From contig JAFGQL010000087.1 in assembly GCA_016935695.1 (NCBI GenBank), positions 53,598 to 117,597 of the forward strand: DNA of 64,000 nt. The letters are read 5' to 3'. Positions 1 through 9,762 of this stretch are shown here, in pieces. Under the pieces are notes generated by a model. That model saw only the letters and a list, made by a program, of their open reading frames with translations, had not been told where the DNA came from and ran no database searches. Made by a program: the position numbers and the translations under genes. This stretch comes from Spirochaetales bacterium. GTDB taxonomy: Bacteria; Spirochaetota; Spirochaetia; JC444; Marispirochaetaceae. Position 1 is the first letter of the stretch; each line of letters starts with the position of its first letter.

Positions 1-158
1 TCGGCAATAGTTACCGCTATGATGTACTCGGTGCGAAAGGGGTGGGGATGTGTGCTGCCCATTATTCGTCCCGTCCGAAGCCCCGTTCAAAGGCCGATTT
101 TACCTTCTTTGACTACAAAGATTTACGTGACTTTATCCTAGAAAATTCTGGTATTTAA
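1..158 (+). CDS. HAD-superfamily hydrolase, C-terminal end (partial)
   Basis: An open frame enters from the left edge (first full codon at 3) and stops at TAA 156-158, giving the last 51 residues of a protein. The segment GNSYRYDVLGAKGVGM matches the fourth HAD motif, in which Asp and the GAK(A/G)xGM run bind Mg and close the active site, followed by the usual ADF...DLRDFI tail. HAD proteins are mostly phosphatases, and the substrate cannot be read from this fragment. It ends 41 bases before the next gene with no visible terminator. The family call rests on one motif. Confidence 0.6.
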   Translation, partial: GNSYRYDVLGAKGVGMCAAHYSSRPKPRSKADFTFFDYKDLRDFILENSGI

Positions 159-199
159 GTCCCCTATAGGATACAATAACCCTAACTGGGAGAGGAACA

Positions 200-3100
200 A
201 TGAATTTTGATTTTGGTGATCTCTTAACCTTAATCATTGTGTTTGTCATACTGGTGATTTATCGCCAGCTTGATCTGAACAATCGATCATTGGAAAAGGT
301 TAAAAAGTTTTCTGATAAAATGAAAGAGGAACTGGCCGGGTATGTGGATACCAAAGCCCAGGATCTGAAAAATCTTTCTATCGAGGTGGACGTTCATCAG
401 AAGGCCGCCAAGGAAGTTCTCAAACGGATAACCGTGATAGAGTCAGGTCTTCAGGATAAGTCCTCGGACATAGAGCATATTTTTACCCGTATTACAAGCT
501 ATGACAAAGCCCTGGACGAGCTGGTGAAAATGACCGGCAGGGTAGAGGAAAATCTGGGAAGGCTCCACAAGGAATCGGAATTCGTAGATAAAGTGGGTAA
601 AAAAGTAGGCGAGGTTTCAGGTTCCCTCAAGCGCCTTGAGTCCGATCTCGGGACCATCCGCCAGGATTTTCAGAAACACAACCTCAAAGCCCTGGATCTT
701 GTCCGTAAGGAACTTTTGAAAAAGACCCAGAGCGATATTATCAAATCCCAGGAACGGATGGGGGTCATAAAAACCCAGGTGGAAGAGTTTTCCGAGTTTA
801 TCGGTGATCTGACAGCCAGGAAGGATGATGTTGAGCGGGATTTGACCGCGGCAATAGAACAGATGAACCGCGACGCGGTGAAAGAGATCGACGCTTCGGC
901 CAACAGGATCAACGATGAGCTGATGGATGTCTGGCAAAGCCAGCAGAAGCAGTTTTTCGACGCCATCGAAAGCAAAGTGAAGGAAGGTTTTGAACGCGGC
1001 GGCCAGCTGCAGTCCGGTTTCAACACTCTCATTACCGAGACCAAACAGGCTCTTGGTTCTTACGAGGACAAAATTAAAAACTCCAAATCCGTGTTAGAGG
1101 CCAACGGCAAAGAGGTTCTCGCTGCGGTGAAAAAACAGCTCATTGTCATCCAGAGCGAAGGCGAATCCTCCATTGGAAAGATGTCCGGTGATTTCGCTGC
1201 ACGGCTGGAGGCACTGCGTGCCGCAGAAGACCAGAAGGGAAGCGATGTCATTTCTCACCTCAAGGTTCTTCATAATGAATTGAAGCAGGCGGTAGAGGAT
1301 ACCGACTCGACCATCTCCCAGCGTCTGGAAGAATTCCAGGACCAGGCCGGACGGATTGAGCATGCCTACGAAGAACATCTAAAGACCGTAGCCGAGCGTG
1401 GAAAGAATTTCGAGGATGACATTTTCGCGAAACTGCGTGAGCACATAGAAAAGAAGGCAGCAGAAACCGAAAAATCCTTGTTAGGCGCGATCGGGGAAGT
1501 GCGGGCCAATATAGAAGAAAAGAAACGGGAGTTTATTGCTTTTTTTGGTGATTCCCGTTCGGAAATCGCTGTGTGGCGTACCGAAGTGCAGAAGCAGCTT
1601 GACGACACTCTGAGCGAATATGAAAGTCTTTCCGGCCGTATGAAAACCCATATCGGCCAGGCTATCGATGCCCTTACCGGCAGGACCGATGCGATGATCG
1701 AAGAGCAGGACAAAAAGTACAGAGGCCTTGCAGCTGGTCTTGACGCCGCGGCTAAAAGCTTTAATGAACAGATCCAGAGGCAGTCGGCGGGTTTTGCCGA
1801 CACGGTACAGGAGCGCTTTACCGAAATGGACAGCCGCATCAGCGATTACGAGGAGAGCGTATCCTATAAATTTTCCAAAATAGAAGAAATAGGAAGTGAT
1901 ATAGACGGCCTTGAGCATAATCTGCGCGCGAGCATGGACCGAATTTCCGATAAAATCCGCAGCGAGTTCCGCGAGTTTCATGAGGCTTTGTCCTCTGAAC
2001 GCGCTCAGGAACAGGCAAAGGCCCGGGACGACTTGGGCACCATTCACCAGGCGGTGTCCCAGATAGAGGGTGAGCTTAATGAGCTTAAACAGCGGGCTTA
2101 CGACAGTGTTTCCGAAAAACTCCAGGTTTTTGAGGATGAATTTTTTGAGGATCTCCGCAACAGAGGGCAGGTCCTCAGTTCCGAATTGAAACAATGGAAG
2201 GATTCTCTTGACCAGCGTATGGAAGACTACGCCCAGGGTTACGAAAAGCAGCAGAAGGAAATGGAAGCGCGGCAGGCAATGGACATGGAGGCACGGCTTG
2301 AGTCCTTGAGGGATCTTTTTAACGAACGGCTTGCCGGGTTTGAAGAAAACCTTTCTGTGTTTGATGCTTCCATGAAGAACCGGATGGAAGAAAGCAATCT
2401 GGGCATCAGGGATCTGGAGTCGCGGATGCACAAGGAAGTGGCGGGGTTCCAATCACGGTCGGCGAAGCTCTTTGATGAGAAAATTCAGGCTTCGGCTGCC
2501 GACATGGAAGAGGCCCTTTCTGCCTATCGGCAGCAGATTGAGACCCGGATGGCAGGGGTGAAGGATTACCTGGCGTCAAGCAGCAAGGAAACCGAGGGTA
2601 TTATCGATTCTGTGAGGGCCGGTGTGACCCAGTGGCAGTCCCAGGTCCTTTCGAACATGAAGGAAACGGATAACAGCGTGAAAGAACGCATTGCAGATCT
2701 GCGGGGTTCCATGACCGAAGCGACATCGGCCATTAAGGAAGAGTTTATTTCCCAGCGGGAGGACCTGATCCTTAATTCCCAGGAAGAACGCAGCCGTTTA
2801 AAGAATGAACTCAAGGATATCAGTGAAACGATTCTCGCTCTTCAGGAGGATTTGCGGAGGCGAAGCGACGAAGCTCTTCTTACCTTTTCCAAGGAGTCGG
2901 AAACCTCTCTGCTTGAATATCAGAAAAAAGCCCGGGAACTGCAAATGGACATGGAAGTCCGAACCAAGGACTTCCGTACCGCTGTTTCCGACATCCGTGA
3001 GAAGCTCGAAACAGCCCAGTCCCGGCTCCTGGGTAAAGTGGAGGATGAGGCCAAGGCCCTTGAAGTCACCCTTGTGGAGATTGACAAGAAACAGAAGGCC

Positions 3101-3985
3101 TTCATCAGCCAGACCAGGGTTTTCGAGAAGGCCGATCAGCTTAAGGAATCGTTGAGCAAGAGCATAGAAGACCTCAAATCGGAAATCAGCCGCATAGCCC
3201 AAATGTCAAAGGATGTACGGGAATCGGAAAAGGAATTCTCAACAGTGCTGAAGCTCGCGGAATCCGCCAATACCAAAATGGCCCGCTTCCTTGGGGAAAA
3301 ACGGCGTATAGATTCCATGGATGAGGACTTTGCCAAGCTCCTCAATCTGTCCCAGACCATAGACACAAAAATTGCCCAGATGACCCAGACCCATGATACC
3401 CTCCAGCACATTCAGGCTGATCTTATGCGCCTGGGTGAACTCGAGGAGAGCGTCGAGGCCCGTTACAAGCGTCTTGAATCCAAAGAAGGCCTTCTAGAAC
3501 GTACCACCGAAGGTGTGGACAAGAATTTTTCTGTTATCAGCGATATGACCAAGGCCCTAAAGGGAGTCAGGGAGGAGATGTCGCGGATACCCGCCGAGCT
3601 TTCCCAGCTCGATCAGCGGGTGTCTTTGCTTGCCGAAAACAAGGACCAGGCAGAAGCCACCATCACAAAGCTGTCAGGTCTCGACGGGGTTTTGTCGGAA
3701 ATTGAGACCCGTATAGAAGCAATGCAGGAAGCGCGGCAGTGGCTTGCAAGAACCGAGACCCGTCTGGAGGACGTTGCCCGACAGGCCCAGGAGCAGGTTA
3801 AGCTTCTTGGTTCCATCATGAAGGAGGGGGCAAAACGGGCAAAGGGTAAGGAAAAACTCGATACCAGAGATGTTGTTATACGTCTTGCCAGGGAAGGCTG
3901 GGCAGTAGAGGAGATCGCCCGTACTACCCAGTTGAGCAGGTCGGAGGTGGAACTGATTCTTGAGCTGGTGGCAAAAAAAAGCTGA
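200..3985 (+). CDS. SpiroCoCo-type giant coiled-coil membrane protein
   Basis: A 1261-residue protein with one N-terminal membrane segment (about residues 8-22, LLTLIIVFVILVIY) followed by more than 1100 residues of charged, heptad-like helix rich in Glu, Lys, Gln and Ala. It has almost no Cys or Pro, which is typical of a long coiled coil. The last 40 residues change character: DVVIRLAREGWAVEEIARTT then LSRSEVELILEL look like a helix-turn-helix. The start ATG has a good ribosome site (GGGAGAGG, about 187-195). The architecture fits the spirochaete-restricted SpiroCoCo family, whose function is not established to my knowledge. A scaffold anchored in the inner membrane, possibly tied to cell shape or the periplasmic flagella, is inference. 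The C-terminal helix-turn-helix could contact DNA or a partner protein. Confidence 0.8.
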   Translation: MNFDFGDLLTLIIVFVILVIYRQLDLNNRSLEKVKKFSDKMKEELAGYVDTKAQDLKNLSIEVDVHQKAAKEVLKRITVIESGLQDKSSDIEHIFTRITSYDKALDELVKMTGRVEENLGRLHKESEFVDKVGKKVGEVSGSLKRLESDLGTIRQDFQKHNLKALDLVRKELLKKTQSDIIKSQERMGVIKTQVEEFSEFIGDLTARKDDVERDLTAAIEQMNRDAVKEIDASANRINDELMDVWQSQQKQFFDAIESKVKEGFERGGQLQSGFNTLITETKQALGSYEDKIKNSKSVLEANGKEVLAAVKKQLIVIQSEGESSIGKMSGDFAARLEALRAAEDQKGSDVISHLKVLHNELKQAVEDTDSTISQRLEEFQDQAGRIEHAYEEHLKTVAERGKNFEDDIFAKLREHIEKKAAETEKSLLGAIGEVRANIEEKKREFIAFFGDSRSEIAVWRTEVQKQLDDTLSEYESLSGRMKTHIGQAIDALTGRTDAMIEEQDKKYRGLAAGLDAAAKSFNEQIQRQSAGFADTVQERFTEMDSRISDYEESVSYKFSKIEEIGSDIDGLEHNLRASMDRISDKIRSEFREFHEALSSERAQEQAKARDDLGTIHQAVSQIEGELNELKQRAYDSVSEKLQVFEDEFFEDLRNRGQVLSSELKQWKDSLDQRMEDYAQGYEKQQKEMEARQAMDMEARLESLRDLFNERLAGFEENLSVFDASMKNRMEESNLGIRDLESRMHKEVAGFQSRSAKLFDEKIQASAADMEEALSAYRQQIETRMAGVKDYLASSSKETEGIIDSVRAGVTQWQSQVLSNMKETDNSVKERIADLRGSMTEATSAIKEEFISQREDLILNSQEERSRLKNELKDISETILALQEDLRRRSDEALLTFSKESETSLLEYQKKARELQMDMEVRTKDFRTAVSDIREKLETAQSRLLGKVEDEAKALEVTLVEIDKKQKAFISQTRVFEKADQLKESLSKSIEDLKSEISRIAQMSKDVRESEKEFSTVLKLAESANTKMARFLGEKRRIDSMDEDFAKLLNLSQTIDTKIAQMTQTHDTLQHIQADLMRLGELEESVEARYKRLESKEGLLERTTEGVDKNFSVISDMTKALKGVREEMSRIPAELSQLDQRVSLLAENKDQAEATITKLSGLDGVLSEIETRIEAMQEARQWLARTETRLEDVARQAQEQVKLLGSIMKEGAKRAKGKEKLDTRDVVIRLAREGWAVEEIARTTQLSRSEVELILELVAKKS

Positions 3986-4033
3986 AAACGCTATACTCCT
4001 GGAAATGAGACGGATAACCATTCAGGAGTGTAT

Positions 4034-5026
4034 ATGACCGCTTTACTGTCGAATATTCCCATCAACTTTCTTATTCTTCTTGTTAGTTTTTTTATTCTCG
4101 CGAAAAGTGCCGACTTTCTTGTGGACGGTGCTGTAGGTATCGCAGAAATTTTCAAGATACCCAAAATCATTATAGGTATAGTACTGGTCAGTTTCGGGAC
4201 TACATCCCCGGAATTCACGGTTACCATGATCGCGGCCCTGCAGGGTTCGGCAGGTATCGGACTTGGAAACGCGCTGGGTTCTGTCATTTTCAACGGCGCT
4301 GTAGCTCTTGCTGTGGCGATATTGCTGTCTCCTGCGCCCATACCGGTAGAAAAGCGCATCCTGAACACAACCGGGTTGTTTCTGATCGGTGTGTTCATTG
4401 TGTCCTTTGTTATGAGTCTTGACGGTGTTCTTCAGCGGTGGGAAGGTATTCTGCTTCTTGCAATGATGGTCGCCTATCTGGTTTTTCTGGTCTTTTCCGA
4501 ATCCAACGAACGGAAAAAGCATAAAAACGATGAGCTTCCGATAGAGGTGGAGGGCCATGAAAAACCGGGATCGCTGCCGCTTCAATTCATCAGGTTTGCA
4601 GGAGGACTTGCCGGTGTCGTTATTGCCAGTAGACTCCTTGTTTTTTCGGCACAGAATATCGCAGTATATTTCGGGGTTCCGGAAATCGTCATTGGACTGA
4701 CAATAATTGCCATCGGGACATCACTGCCGGAGCTTGCAACCTGTATAGTCGCTGCCCGGAAAGGCCACGGTGACCTTGCGTTTGGCGATATCATAGGCGC
4801 GAATGTTCTGAATATTCTGTGGATCATCGGCGCGGCGTCAGCAGTCGCGGGAATAACTGTTTCGAAGGATATCCTGTATTTTGCCTTTCCCGCGGTATTC
4901 ATTTCGGTCCTCCTTGTTCTGGGTCTTGCGCGTATGGGGTATCGACTTAACCGCTGGAACGGCTGGGTCCTGATCGGCTGTTATGTTGTATATTTTTCGG
5001 TGATGATGTACATGTATTTTCTTTGA
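4034..5026 (+). CDS. Calcium/sodium antiporter, CaCA family (YrbG-like)
   Basis: A 330-residue inner-membrane protein with about ten hydrophobic segments. It carries the two inverted alpha repeats that define Ca/cation antiporters: GTTSPEFTVTMIAALQG followed by GNALGSVIFN in the first half, and GTSLPELATCIVAARKG followed by GDIIGANVLNI in the second. The Glu in each PE motif is the expected cation ligand. An in-frame GTG lies six bases upstream at 4028, but AGGAG at 4024-4028 is correctly spaced for the ATG at 4034, so I prefer that start. It stands between the coiled-coil gene and the chaperone operon with 142 bases to grpE. Exchange of Ca for Na or H is inferred from the family. Confidence 0.88.
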   Translation: MTALLSNIPINFLILLVSFFILAKSADFLVDGAVGIAEIFKIPKIIIGIVLVSFGTTSPEFTVTMIAALQGSAGIGLGNALGSVIFNGAVALAVAILLSPAPIPVEKRILNTTGLFLIGVFIVSFVMSLDGVLQRWEGILLLAMMVAYLVFLVFSESNERKKHKNDELPIEVEGHEKPGSLPLQFIRFAGGLAGVVIASRLLVFSAQNIAVYFGVPEIVIGLTIIAIGTSLPELATCIVAARKGHGDLAFGDIIGANVLNILWIIGAASAVAGITVSKDILYFAFPAVFISVLLVLGLARMGYRLNRWNGWVLIGCYVVYFSVMMYMYFL

Positions 5027-5105
5027 TGAAGATCACCTGATGTCTTGAATGTAACTGTTTGCACAAAAAGAAATTGACTTTTATACCATTAAGGGTTCAT
5101 TAGGG

Positions 5106-5135
5106 TTGACGCTGGGTTTAAAGCGTTAGTATCTT
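5106..5135 (+). promoter_or_regulatory. Probable sigma-70 promoter of grpE-dnaK
   Basis: TTGACG at 5106-5111 and TATCTT at 5130-5135, 18 bases apart, about 35 bases before the grpE start. I looked for the CIRCE operator of HrcA (TTAGCACTC-N9-GAGTGCTAA) between 5027 and 5168 and did not find it, so heat control here would need another mechanism. Confidence 0.45.
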
Positions 5136-5168
5136 AGTTTTCAAGAATCACTCACATTGAGGTAACGA

Positions 5169-5825
5169 ATGTCGAAGGAAAAGAAGGAAGAAGTTCTGGA
5201 AGAGGTGTCGACCGGGACGGATGAGGCTTTGGAAAATGAAAATCCCGGTGGGGGCTCTTCTGCGGAACAGGAAAGCACCGATGATTCTGATGAAAAAGTC
5301 TCTTTGGAGCGGCACATAGAAGCCCTGAATGCGGAAGTTGCAGATTTAAAAGACCAGCTGCTTCGAAAGCAGGCTGATTTTGAAAACTTTCGTAAAAGGG
5401 TAATCCGGGATAAAGAGGATTCAATAAAATACGCGAACACGAACCTTCTTCTGGATCTCGTGCAGATCATAGACGATTTTGAACGTGCTATCAAATCCTC
5501 CGAAGAGTCCAAGGATTTCGCGGCGTTTCACGCTGGAATCGAGATGATTGAGAAGCAGTTTGTCGGGACTCTTGAGCGGAACTGGGGTCTTAAGAGGTTT
5601 GAAAGCAAAGGCGAGGAATTCGATCCGGAAAAACACGAAGCCATAGCCATGGCTGAGTCCGATGAACATGATGTTCAGACCGTCCTCGACGATTTTCAGA
5701 AAGGATATATGCTCCATGACCGTGTGCTTCGCCACGCGAAGGTACGTGTCTCTATGCCGAAAGCGGCAGGAAACAGCGATCACAGCGGCGAAGCCGCAGA
5801 AGATACTACAAAGGAAACTCATTGA
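5169..5825 (+). CDS. grpE: Nucleotide exchange factor GrpE
   Basis: 218 residues. An acidic N-terminal region (1-45) precedes a long helix (EALNAEVADLKDQLLRKQAD then FENFRKR, about 55-80) and the C-terminal beta domain with the GrpE signature (EEFDPEKHEAIAM, then VLDDFQKGYMLHDRVLRHAK, then VRVS). GrpE is a dimer that releases ADP from DnaK and resets the chaperone cycle. The gene is directly followed by dnaK (24 bases) and then dnaJ, so it is the first gene of a chaperone operon. The start has GAGG at about 5158. The C-terminus has a polar tail of about 20 residues beyond the family core. Confidence 0.95.
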   Translation: MSKEKKEEVLEEVSTGTDEALENENPGGGSSAEQESTDDSDEKVSLERHIEALNAEVADLKDQLLRKQADFENFRKRVIRDKEDSIKYANTNLLLDLVQIIDDFERAIKSSEESKDFAAFHAGIEMIEKQFVGTLERNWGLKRFESKGEEFDPEKHEAIAMAESDEHDVQTVLDDFQKGYMLHDRVLRHAKVRVSMPKAAGNSDHSGEAAEDTTKETH

Positions 5826-5849
5826 GTAAATGGCAAATAGGAGAATGAT

Positions 5850-7793
5850 ATGGGAAGAATAATCGGTATTGACCTTGGAACAACAAACTCGTGCGTTGCG
5901 GTAATGGAAGGCGGCGAGCCCATTGTCATACAAAACTCGGAAGGACAGCGGACTACGCCCTCTATAGTGGCATATACCGCTAAAGGCGAGCGTTTGGTCG
6001 GTCAGCCGGCCAAAAACCAGAGTGTAACAAATCCGGAAAACACGGTGTATTCCATCAAACGGTTCATGGGAAGGCGCTTTAGTGAAGTACCTTCGGAAAT
6101 TTCAATGGTACCGTATAAATTGAAAGATACCGGCAGCGGCGACATCCGCGTACAGGCAGGGGACAAGGAATATTCACCTCAGGAAATTTCCGCGGCTGTT
6201 CTTCAGAAAATGAAGAAAACAGCGGAAGATTATCTGGGAGAAACGGTTACAGAAGCGGTTATTACTGTGCCTGCTTATTTCAATGACGCCCAGCGCCAGG
6301 CCACGAAAGATGCCGGAAGAATTGCAGGTCTGGAAGTAAAACGAATCGTGAATGAGCCGACGGCCGCATCCCTTGCATACGGGTTCGGTAAGGAAAAGAA
6401 AGAAGAAAAGATTGCAGTGTATGACCTCGGTGGAGGTACCTTCGATATATCCATCCTTGAACTTGGTGACGGTGTATTCGAGGTCAAGTCGACAAACGGT
6501 GATACCCATCTCGGAGGAGACAACTTTGATCAGCGGATAATTGACTGGATGGTCCAGGAGTTCAAGAAGGATTCCGGCATAGATCTTAAGCAGGACAGAA
6601 TGGCCCTGCAGCGTCTCAGAGAGGCGGCGGAAAAGGCCAAGATCGAGCTTTCCAGCACCCAGTCAACGGATATTAATCTTCCGTTTATCACTGCCGACGC
6701 CTCCGGTCCCAAGCATCTTCAGTATAACCTGACCAGGGCCAAGTTCGAACAGATGGTGGGCGATCTGATTGAAAAAACAAAAGAGCCCTGCAAGAAGGCA
6801 CTCAAGGACGCAGGTCTGTCAGCTTCGGAAGTAGACGAAGTTATTCTCGTCGGCGGTTCCACCCGTATCCCGGCCGTTCAGGCGGCGGTGAAAGAATTGT
6901 TTCAGCGCGATCCTCATAGAGGAGTGAATCCCGATGAAGTCGTTGCTATCGGCGCCGCCATTCAGGGCGGTATTCTTGGCGGAGATGTCAAGGATGTTCT
7001 GCTGCTCGACGTGACTCCCTTGTCTCTCGGTATCGAAACCCTCGGCGGGGTAACCACAAGGTTGATTGAGCGGAATACTACCATTCCCACCCGCAAGAGC
7101 CAGATTTTCTCTACTGCGGCTGATAATCAGACGGCGGTTTCTATCCATGTTCTTCAGGGTGAAAGGGAAATGGCAAACCAGAACCGTACCCTTGGCCGGT
7201 TTGACCTTGTGGGTATTCCTCCCGCACCTCGGGGAGTTCCTCAGATTGAGGTAACTTTCGATATCGATGCAAACGGTATTGTTCATGTATCTGCAAAAGA
7301 TATGGGCACCGGTAAGGAGCAGAAAATCCGGATCGAAAGTTCATCGGGACTGTCGGAATCTGAAATCGAAAAAATGGTTAAAGACGCGGAACTTCACGCT
7401 GATGAAGACAAGAAAGAAAGGGAAAAAGTGGAAGTCCGCAATGAAGCAGATTCCTTGGTATATGCCACCGAGAAGTCACTGAAAGACTACGGTGACAAAG
7501 TTTCCTCTGACGAAAAGGCGGCTATAGAAAAGGCAATAGCAGATGTCCGGTCTTCCCTCGAGTCAGGAACTGTAGAGGAAATCAAAGCAAATCTTGAAAC
7601 CCTGAAACAGGCTTCCCACAAACTGGCTGAAGAAATATACAAACAACAGGCCAGCGGTGCTGCGGGAGGTCCGGCGGAAGGACAGGATACGGCTCAGGAA
7701 GGAACCACCGAAAACGGTTCTTCCAAGGATAAGAAGTCGAATGTTGAAGACGTAGATTACGAAGTCGTCGACGATGACGATGATAACAACTAA
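5850..7793 (+). CDS. dnaK: Chaperone DnaK (Hsp70)
   Basis: 647 residues, full length. The ATPase domain has [17 protein letters not shown] near the N-terminus, the second phosphate loop ([14 protein letters not shown], about 193-206) and the adenosine motif ([14 protein letters not shown]). The linker [15 protein letters not shown] leads into the substrate-binding beta domain and the helical lid, and the protein ends in the usual acidic tail ([13 protein letters not shown]). It folds and holds client proteins in the cytoplasm with DnaJ and GrpE. The ribosome site is AGGAG just before the ATG. A strong hairpin lies between this gene and dnaJ. Confidence 0.98.
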   Translation: MGRIIGIDLGTTNSCVAVMEGGEPIVIQNSEGQRTTPSIVAYTAKGERLVGQPAKNQSVTNPENTVYSIKRFMGRRFSEVPSEISMVPYKLKDTGSGDIRVQAGDKEYSPQEISAAVLQKMKKTAEDYLGETVTEAVITVPAYFNDAQRQATKDAGRIAGLEVKRIVNEPTAASLAYGFGKEKKEEKIAVYDLGGGTFDISILELGDGVFEVKSTNGDTHLGGDNFDQRIIDWMVQEFKKDSGIDLKQDRMALQRLREAAEKAKIELSSTQSTDINLPFITADASGPKHLQYNLTRAKFEQMVGDLIEKTKEPCKKALKDAGLSASEVDEVILVGGSTRIPAVQAAVKELFQRDPHRGVNPDEVVAIGAAIQGGILGGDVKDVLLLDVTPLSLGIETLGGVTTRLIERNTTIPTRKSQIFSTAADNQTAVSIHVLQGEREMANQNRTLGRFDLVGIPPAPRGVPQIEVTFDIDANGIVHVSAKDMGTGKEQKIRIESSSGLSESEIEKMVKDAELHADEDKKEREKVEVRNEADSLVYATEKSLKDYGDKVSSDEKAAIEKAIADVRSSLESGTVEEIKANLETLKQASHKLAEEIYKQQASGAAGGPAEGQDTAQEGTTENGSSKDKKSNVEDVDYEVVDDDDDNN

Positions 7794-7821
7794 AGCAGCA
7801 TACACACAGTAGTGAACTGAA

Positions 7822-7851
7822 TACAGCGCGGAGGAGGACCTCCGCGCTGTA
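7822..7851 (+). terminator. Perfect 13-bp stem-loop between dnaK and dnaJ
   Basis: TACAGCGCGGAGG (7822-7834), loop AGGA, then the exact reverse complement (7839-7851). There is no run of T after it, so it is not a textbook intrinsic terminator. It could act as a partial terminator, an RNase barrier or a 3' stabiliser that makes dnaK mRNA more abundant than dnaJ mRNA. Confidence 0.6.
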
Positions 7852-7885
7852 GTAATTACGCAGGGAAAAGGGGCATTGAAAAACA

Positions 7886-9016
7886 TTGGCTAAGCGAGAT
7901 TATTACGAAGTCCTTGGAATAGCAAAGGGTGCTTCCGATGATGAGATAAAAAAGGCGTACCGAAAACTTGCGATCAAGTTCCATCCGGATAAAAATCCGG
8001 GTGACAAGAAGGCTGAGGAAAGTTTTAAAGAGGCAACTGAAGCATACGAAGTATTGAGTAACTCCCAGAAGCGTCAGGCATACGATCAGTTCGGGTTTGC
8101 CGGAGTGGAAGGAATGTCCGGCGGCGGCGGCCATGATTACTCCTCGGTATTCAGGGACTTTGAAGATATCTTTGGTGATTTTGGCGGTATTTTCGACTCC
8201 TTTTTCGGCGGAGGGGGAGGGCGCAGTTCCCGGTCGCGCAGGGGCTCTTCAGTACAGCGCGGATCCGATTTGCGCTATAATCTGAGTGTCCCTTTTCGTG
8301 ATGCCGTATTCGGCACGAAGGTGGAAATCAGCTATAACAGGAACACCAGCTGTTCTGTATGTAAAGGCTCGGGAGCGGAGTCCGGAAGCGGACGGAAAAC
8401 CTGTCCTTCCTGCGGAGGGAGCGGCCAGGTGCGCAGAAGCTCGGGGTTTTTCTCTATTGCATCCCCCTGTCCTACCTGCAGTGGCGAAGGCTTTATAATT
8501 GAGCATCCCTGCCGCAGCTGTAATGGTGCAGGCGTTGTCGGCAAAAAACAGAAAATAAAAGTTACCATTCCTGCAGGGATTGAAAACGGCAAACGGATCA
8601 ATATACCCGGACAGGGCGATGCAGGTCCGAACGGCGGACCGGAAGGCGACCTTTATGTCTATATCAACGTAGAAGCAGACACTCATTTTGAGCGGGACGG
8701 CAATGACCTGTATTGCGTCATTCCCATCTCCATTACTCAGGCGGCCCTCGGAACCGAGTTACAGGTGGAAACTCTCGACCGCAAAAAGATCAAAATCAAG
8801 ATACCAGCAGGTACTCAGAGCGGCAAGATCCTTCGAGTTCGGAACGAAGGAGTCCCTTTCCTGCATCACGCAGGCCACCGTGGAGATATGTACATAAAGC
8901 TTCAGGTGATAACACCCAAAAAGCTGTCATCCCGGGCACGTGACCTGTTGAAGGAATTTGCGGTTCTCGAAGGAGAGAATACGAGTCCTGATCCCATACC
9001 CTTGTCGGAGCTGTAA
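7886..9016 (+). CDS. dnaJ: Co-chaperone DnaJ (Hsp40)
   Basis: 376 residues with all parts of a type I DnaJ: the J domain (RDYYEVLGI..., HPDKNPGD at about 32-39), a Gly/Phe-rich stretch (about 75-115), four zinc-binding CxxCxGxG units ([32 protein letters not shown]) and the C-terminal peptide-binding domains. It delivers unfolded clients to DnaK and stimulates its ATPase. The start is TTG at 7886. The only possible ribosome site, AAAAGGGG, is rather far upstream (about 13 bases), so translation may be modest. It is the third gene of the chaperone operon, separated from dnaK by a hairpin. Confidence 0.95.
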   Translation: MAKRDYYEVLGIAKGASDDEIKKAYRKLAIKFHPDKNPGDKKAEESFKEATEAYEVLSNSQKRQAYDQFGFAGVEGMSGGGGHDYSSVFRDFEDIFGDFGGIFDSFFGGGGGRSSRSRRGSSVQRGSDLRYNLSVPFRDAVFGTKVEISYNRNTSCSVCKGSGAESGSGRKTCPSCGGSGQVRRSSGFFSIASPCPTCSGEGFIIEHPCRSCNGAGVVGKKQKIKVTIPAGIENGKRINIPGQGDAGPNGGPEGDLYVYINVEADTHFERDGNDLYCVIPISITQAALGTELQVETLDRKKIKIKIPAGTQSGKILRVRNEGVPFLHHAGHRGDMYIKLQVITPKKLSSRARDLLKEFAVLEGENTSPDPIPLSEL

Positions 9017-9109
9017 AAAGGCCACCCAGGCGTCAGGGACGGAAAAAATTGCAGCTTTCGATATGTAATCGGTGACAATTCTGTTATATACTTGAATTGA
9101 GGTTTTAAA

Positions 9110-9640
9110 ATGGTAGAGGGATTCAAAAAACGTAAGAAATATGTGGTTGACCGACGTTTCCAGTTCCGGATGATTTCTTCATTCCTTATGTCAGTACTCA
9201 TTGCCCTGTGTATTTTTACCCTGTGCATATCAATATATTATTGGGCAGCGACCATGGCGGGCGAGAACATGTTCAAGGAATTCATTACCATTGACAGGCA
9301 GGTCATAGAGGAACGTGAAGTCGATGTCAATGGCGAAACCGTCATGCAACAGGTTTCATCGACAAAGACGGAAGCCGGGGTGAAACGGTGGGAACTTGTT
9401 CTTCCGCCAATTATTATCAACAATCTCATTATCATTCTTGTCATTTCCGTGCTTGGTCTGAGGTACTCACACAGGATTGCCGGGCCTGCCTACCGCATGA
9501 AAGAAGACATAAAGCGGGTGCTTGACGACGGCGAATCAATGCAGATACAGCTTAGGAAAAACGACAAGCTTCAAGAGCTCGTCGGCGAAGTTAACCGTTT
9601 GATTGCCGAATACGATAAACTCAGGAACGCTTCGGGCTGA
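9110..9640 (+). CDS. Two-helix membrane protein with HAMP-like segment
   Basis: 176 residues. Positive N-terminus (FKKRKKYVVDRRFQFR), a first membrane helix (about 20-46), an extracytoplasmic loop of about 55 residues with a run of Glu/Val/Thr, a second membrane helix (about 101-120), then HRIAGPAYRMKEDIKRVLDD and a further amphipathic helix. This is the layout of the sensor and HAMP part of a receptor, but the protein stops where a kinase or chemotaxis signalling domain would normally begin. The start has TGAGG about eight bases upstream. TGT-TATATA at 9082-9090 resembles an extended -10 promoter. The family is known only loosely. It may pair with a separate signalling protein or with the secreted protein encoded next. 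Confidence 0.65.
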   Translation: MVEGFKKRKKYVVDRRFQFRMISSFLMSVLIALCIFTLCISIYYWAATMAGENMFKEFITIDRQVIEEREVDVNGETVMQQVSSTKTEAGVKRWELVLPPIIINNLIIILVISVLGLRYSHRIAGPAYRMKEDIKRVLDDGESMQIQLRKNDKLQELVGEVNRLIAEYDKLRNASG

Positions 9641-9762
9641 GTGTACCTTGTATCCCGTCTCCTGAAACCGGTTAAGCTGCCACTTTGTTCCAACCGATAA
9701 TTGAAAGACGCGGATGCGGTTATTCTTTTGCCCTGCTGAAGGGCGTCTTTTACGGAGAAACC

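Noticed and set aside
1481..2452. Long open frame (323 codons) on the minus strand
   Set aside because: It lies wholly inside the coiled-coil gene; its codon pattern is the complement of Glu/Lys-rich sequence and it has no ribosome site or recognisable domain.
5027..5168. Possible CIRCE element before grpE
   Set aside because: I looked for TTAGCACTC-N9-GAGTGCTAA or close variants and found none.
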